Assembly (NCBI GenBank): GCA_036936605.1
Contig: JAUPFV010000005.1
Span: 231,475,770-231,539,769, forward strand
Source of the DNA: Limnanthes douglasii subsp. nivea
Lineage: Eukaryota; Streptophyta; Magnoliopsida; Brassicales; Limnanthaceae
DNA length: 64,000 bases
Direction of reading: 5' to 3'
In this document: piece after piece, positions 59,901 to 64,000 of the stretch
Layout: each line of letters begins with the position of its first letter
Position numbering within the stretch: position 1 is the first letter of the stretch
Made by a program: the position numbers and the translations under genes
The notes under the pieces: model-generated
Seen by the model: only the letters and a program-made list of their open reading frames with translations
What the model was told of the DNA's origin: nothing
The model's database searches: none

Positions 59901-62572
59901 ATCAGGCAAGGAGTTTTTACTTGTGCGGATCTTTACTTGCTAGATGAGTTTATTTGTTTACTTGACACATCTCTTTCTCTTTCTAACTGGGCATTTCAGA
60001 TTTTGGAAAACCACATAAAACATGATATAGTTGAGAATTGTCATTTAGTCCATTCAATTCCTAGCTATGATGAGAGTAGAACAGTTTCATACGAGCCTCG
60101 AAAATCCATGTCAATAGCTTGTGGAGCAAGTGTTTTTGAAGTTTCCATGACGGTTCCTTTGTGGGCTTCTCAGGTTAGATTCTTTACCGGTAGAGTTTCT
60201 CTATCTCAATCCTTTTTTTTGCGTTCTGTTACTGTGCATCTAAATCATATATGCCTCGTTTATTTACTTGCATTGCATGTCTGTTTATGCGTTATCTTGT
60301 CCTCACTTTTAATAATATCTGTCTAGTTTTAGTCCCTTGCATTTTCTTTCAAATTGGTATAAAAAATAAAACCATATTATTGCAAACATATGTTCAATAG
60401 GATAGTCTGTCATGTTTGGAGAGCAAATACTCATAAGTCCCCTTTTGTATGATATGTAAATTCTTTCGACTTTGCTTGTTCTTATGGCTTTATCATGGAA
60501 CCTTGGACAGGTTTTAAGACAGCTGGCACCAGATGTATCTTACCGGAGCTTAGTTATGCTTGGAATAGCCAGCGTTCAAGGGTTGTCTGTTGCTGCTTTT
60601 GAGAAAGATGATGCTGAACGTTTACTTTTCTTTTGCACGAGACACCTCAGAGAAAATTCAAATGATGATTATTCTGTGAATGTAGCCCCTAATTGGTTAC
60701 TTCCCCCTCCACCCACTCGTAAGAGATCTGAGCCATGTGAAGAAACGAAGCCCTTGAATATTGCTGCACTGAGGCCACTACCCCGATCTCGTCGTTATAA
60801 GACAATACCATTCGCTGGGTATACAGAGGGCGAAAGATATGATGGTGAGCAAGGGAAGGCTAACTTGTCAGTAGTTCCTGCAAAGCACAGTATTCCAGGT
60901 CATCCTGTTGCACATCGTAAAGCATTGTCAAGCTCTTATCAGGCACACCAACTTATTTCTCTAAATCCTTTGCCTTTAAAGAAACATGGTTGCGGCAGGG
61001 CCCCTATACAGGCTTGCTCAGAGGTTAGTCATTTTTCATTTCTTAAAATTCGAATATGTGATATATGTAGGGATCAGACGCTGAGATTATAATATACTAG
61101 TAATATGTTAGAATAGTAGTAAAAAGAAAAATAATCATTATTTGAGGAAAGTGTACAAGATTTTGTTGTTTTGAGATGCAAGTAATTTCAGTCCCGATTC
61201 TTGAATCTGCTGCTAGAAATCATATGTTTATTTGGACCATTTGCAAACTAATGCCAAGTTGCACCATACTTGGCTATACTTATCTCCTAGGTACATAATT
61301 TAATGCCATTCAGTGTATCTCTCTTTGTTTGATGTTTTGGCTTTGGCAGGAAGAGTTTTTGAGGGACGTGATGCAATTTCTGATTTTACGTGGGCATACT
61401 CGACTTGTTCCTCAAGGTGGACTAGCTGAGTTTCCTGACGCTATTTTAAATGCAAAACGCCTTGATCTTTTCAACTTGTATAGAGAGGTTAGCTTCTTGA
61501 GCTATCTATAATGATGCTTGTTTTCTCCTTCAAAGTTAAGTTAATAAGGAATTTGGCATTTCAGGTTGTTTCAAGAGGAGGCTTTCATGTAGGAAATGGG
61601 ATCAACTGGAAAGGGCAAGTTTTCTCAAAGATGAGAAATCATACATTGACTAATAGAATGACCGTATGGATTCTGATTTTTTAACTATTACGCCAATTTA
61701 TATTATTTGTTTTAACATCATGGATGTAAAAGAAGAGTACAGTTTTCACTTAAATAAGTGAAAAATGTAATTTATGAACATCACCTCATTTTTTTTTCCG
61801 GTAGGGAGTGGGAAATACACTGAAAAGGCATTATGAGACGTACCTGTTAGAATATGAGTTGGCTCATGATGATGTCGATGGAGAATGTTGCTTGTTATGT
61901 CACAGGTCTTTCTTTCTTTCTCTCTCAATTTTATAAAATATGCCGCCTGTGAACGAGGAATTGACCCGACTTGGAACGGTGTAAACAGTAGCGCAGCAGG
62001 TGACTGGGTGAACTGTGGGATATGCGGCGAATGGGCTCATTTTGGCTGTGATAGGCGGCCGGGTCTTGGTGCCTTCAAGGTATTCCTTTTTTTCAACTGT
62101 AGCAATATTCCTGTCCTGCATTTTTTGTTCCTTAAGGATCTCAGACGTATTTTGGGTACGATTTAAGCCCAATACCTAATCTACCATAGTATTAGAGCCT
62201 GAGTCTAATGTCAAGCTGCGTCTGTTTGCACTAAGATGTATTTTGGACGCTAGTTGAGTCTAATGTCCATTCTAACATATTATTAATTACATAAACGGTC
62301 TTAATACATCTTTTCAGAGCGACTTAACCCAATACCCATTCTAACATGGCCATAGCCTCGTACTTTTCTTCAAAACTGAGTTAGGTCCAATATTTGGTGA
62401 TTTTAAAGTCAAGTTGTTTCAAATGATAGACATTAGATATGTATGTACATTGATGAGTTGTTTTGATGCAACACAGGACTATGCTAAGACGGATGGACTG
62501 GAGTATATATGCCCACATTGCAGCGTTTCGAATTTCAAGAAAAAATCCCAAAAGGCTGGCAATGGTTATTGA
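56988..62572 (+). CDS. ARID4: ARID and PHD domain chromatin protein (ARID4/ARID5-like), complete
   Basis: Sixteen exons join in phase to 744 codons plus stop: 56988-57140, 57228-57419, 57875-57928, 58065-58153, 58972-59263, 59352-59408, 59600-59631, 59689-59706, 59770-59905, 60000-60173, 60511-61023, 61350-61487, 61565-61663, 61805-61905, 61989-62079, 62477-62572. The conserved N-terminal region includes PPPPLQAGTFSRGVVTMRC. The ARID DNA-binding domain covers about residues 571-680 (LRDVMQFLILRGHTRLVP to TLKRHYETYLLEYE). The PHD finger covers about 678-735 (CLLCH, WVNCGICGEWAHFGC, YICPHC). Length and architecture match Arabidopsis At3g43240 (ARID4 in UniProt, also published as ARID5), a nuclear ISWI-complex subunit that reads H3K4me3 through its PHD. 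The first of two adjacent ATGs was chosen. The intron after exon 9 uses a GC donor. No break was seen. Confidence 0.92.
57578..57609. repeat. GC-rich near-palindrome in intron 2 of the ARID gene
   Basis: A 32-bp all but GC-only block built from GGCGGCGCC units, bounded by GTGGC and GCCAC. It can fold on itself almost completely. It sits in an otherwise AT-rich intron (57420-57874). Confidence 0.8.
58831..58966. repeat. Tandem duplication before the exon 5 splice acceptor
   Basis: TAATGCATTAAGTCTAGGTA starts at 58831 and again at 58901 (period 70 bp). The second copy lacks a few bases around AACTA(GTAGC). It runs up to the GATTCGCAG acceptor of exon 5 (58972), so the likely branch-point region is present twice. 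Confidence 0.9.
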
Positions 62573-63214
62573 CATCTGGGTTTTGGTTTTGGTGTAGGAA
62601 TATGTAAAATATCTATTGTTGTTTCCATAACTCTTAAAAGACGCAGGGATGTTTCGTATATAATTGTTAGTCCATACAATCTAATTTCTTTATATGACAG
62701 GCGTAGTGATAGTGATAGTGTTTTTTACTCCTCTCGTTGTCCTGGATTAGGTAATGAATGATAAAAAAGAAAGCTAAACAATTTATATTAAAAGAATTTG
62801 ATATGTTTGATTTCTATATTTTAGAAACGGTAAAGACTTAGAAAACTGTATAAACCTCTTTTAGTATGATTTTAGAATAAGGTAAAAATAAAAATAATGA
62901 TACGGATTTTTAAGTTCACTAAAAATTACATTTTTGGGAGATACTTCAAGAATATTCTTAACGTATAACAACATAAAATCCATTTATTTTTTAGTTCTTT
63001 ATTTTATTCACAAAATGCTATTCTTTTTTAAAATCATTTTTTATCGTTTTTAAATTACCAAATCTTACAAATTTTAGTGAATTTTGAAGCATTTCATTGT
63101 AAAGCAACTATTAAATTAGGTTTTTATGATGAAATTATTATGCGTCGTCTTAATTTTTTCACTTGCTGTGTTCTTGATCTAAGTATTGTTCGTGTTTGGT
63201 TTTAATGATTTGTA
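62573..63214. other. 3' untranslated and downstream sequence of the ARID gene
   Basis: No further gene is seen. AT-rich; the transcript probably ends within the first 250 bp. Confidence 0.4.
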
Positions 63215-64000
63215 TGTTTATTTACGCAACCAAAAGTACAATTAGCTAACCGAGGAATTATTTCTCCATATGTTTAAAGGTTTTGAATGTTTTTTTTCTT
63301 TTTTTGCAACCAACTTGAACGTATTTAGGCACCCAACTTGCAGTATTTTTCCGACCTACATACTATTATGTTTTTCGAACCTAAAACAATCTTTTTTCGT
63401 AATCAAATTAAACGTTTTTACGCACCCAACATAAAGTAGTTTCCAGATCCACTTTCTAGTTTGTTTTTCAAATCTAAAAGACTTTTTTTCAACCAAAATT
63501 GTACGAATTTACGCACCCAATTTATAATAGTTTTATGAGTTTCTATTTTGTTTTTTCACACCTAAAAACTTGTTTTCGCAACCAACTTGAACGTATATAC
63601 GCACCCGACTTACAATAGTTTCTAGACTATTTTTATCTTGTTTTCAAACTTTAAAAGCTCTTTTCAATTGAACGTATTTACACAAAAAACTTACAGTAGT
63701 TTATAGACATAGTTTCTATTTTGTTTTCAAAGCTAAAAACTTTTTTCCTAAACTAATTGAATGTATTTACGCACCCAATTTACAGTAGTTTCTAGATCCA
63801 CTTACTATTTTGTTTTTCAGACCCTAAAAACCTTTTTGGAACTCATTTAAACATATTTACGCACCCAATTTACAGTAGTTTATAGACCCAATTTCTATTT
63901 TGTTTTTCTAAATCTCAAAAGCCTTTTTAGTAACCCAATTGAACGTATTTACGCACCCAACTTACAGTAATTTCAGACACTTTATAGTTTGTTTTTCAAA
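63215..64000. repeat. ~90-bp tandem array, open at the right edge
   Basis: The phrase TTTACGCACCCAACTTACAG and its variants recur with the ACGCACCC core at about 63224, 63327, 63420, 63511, 63599, 63680, 63769, 63859 and 63951: spacings of 81-103 bp, mostly near 90. Between cores each unit has AGTTTCTAGACC..., TATTTTGTTTTTCAAA and CTAAAAACTTTTTT. Copies are diverged. No coding potential. Confidence 0.9.

Noticed and set aside
1..64000. tRNA, rRNA or other structured RNA genes
   Set aside because: None could be recognised by eye on either strand; a covariance-model scan was not possible.

Overview
The window looks like nuclear DNA of a flowering plant, probably a eudicot. It is AT-rich and packed with retrotransposons around two spliced host genes. 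GT-AG introns, plant-type LINEs with an RNase H domain, Tat-lineage Ty3/gypsy elements, a plant LRL-type bHLH gene and a plant ARID-PHD gene all point the same way. I cannot name the species.

Layout. 1-3119: decayed, 5'-truncated LINE (minus). 3304-5376: 3' part of a bHLH transcription-factor gene (minus). Its 5' exons are missing; its last recognisable exon abuts the next element. About 5380-15282: an unusual mobile-element remnant. It carries a multi-exon DUF1985-like/Ulp1 (C48) gene, a small SANT-like gene with E2F-type promoter sites and a TATA box, and a Ser-rich/acidic gene with its own TATA box. Its noncoding parts are saturated with a short CpG motif, CT(C/A)GCGT, partly as 137-bp and 254-bp tandem units. 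About 15283-18250: LINE with RNase H, split by a solo LTR (15514-16621) with a perfect 5-bp target duplication. 19567-29829: complete-ended but mutated Tat-lineage Ty3/gypsy element carrying an antisense gene between pol and the 3' LTR. 34405-38996: another LINE, joined directly to a second, 5'-truncated Tat element (about 39003-46466) with better preserved coding regions and antisense gene. 48549-50625: short Copia-like element (minus) with an AT-rich minisatellite in one LTR. 52740-55760: fourth LINE (minus). 56988-62572: intact 16-exon ARID-PHD chromatin gene. 63215-64000: a ~90-bp tandem array running off the right edge.

How it fits together. The only gene that looks intact is the ARID-PHD gene: 16 exons join in phase to give 744 residues. 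The bHLH gene has lost its 5' end. Everything between is nested or abutting mobile DNA, with many in-frame stops that look like C-to-T decay at methylated sites.

The most interesting object is the 5.4-15.3 kb element. A DUF1985/Ulp1-type protein plus a short sequence motif repeated in the element's own introns and intergenic spacers is the arrangement known from the VANC anti-silencing system of Arabidopsis VANDAL (Mutator-like) transposons, but here with a different, CpG-containing motif. I see no MURA transposase, so this identification is an inference.
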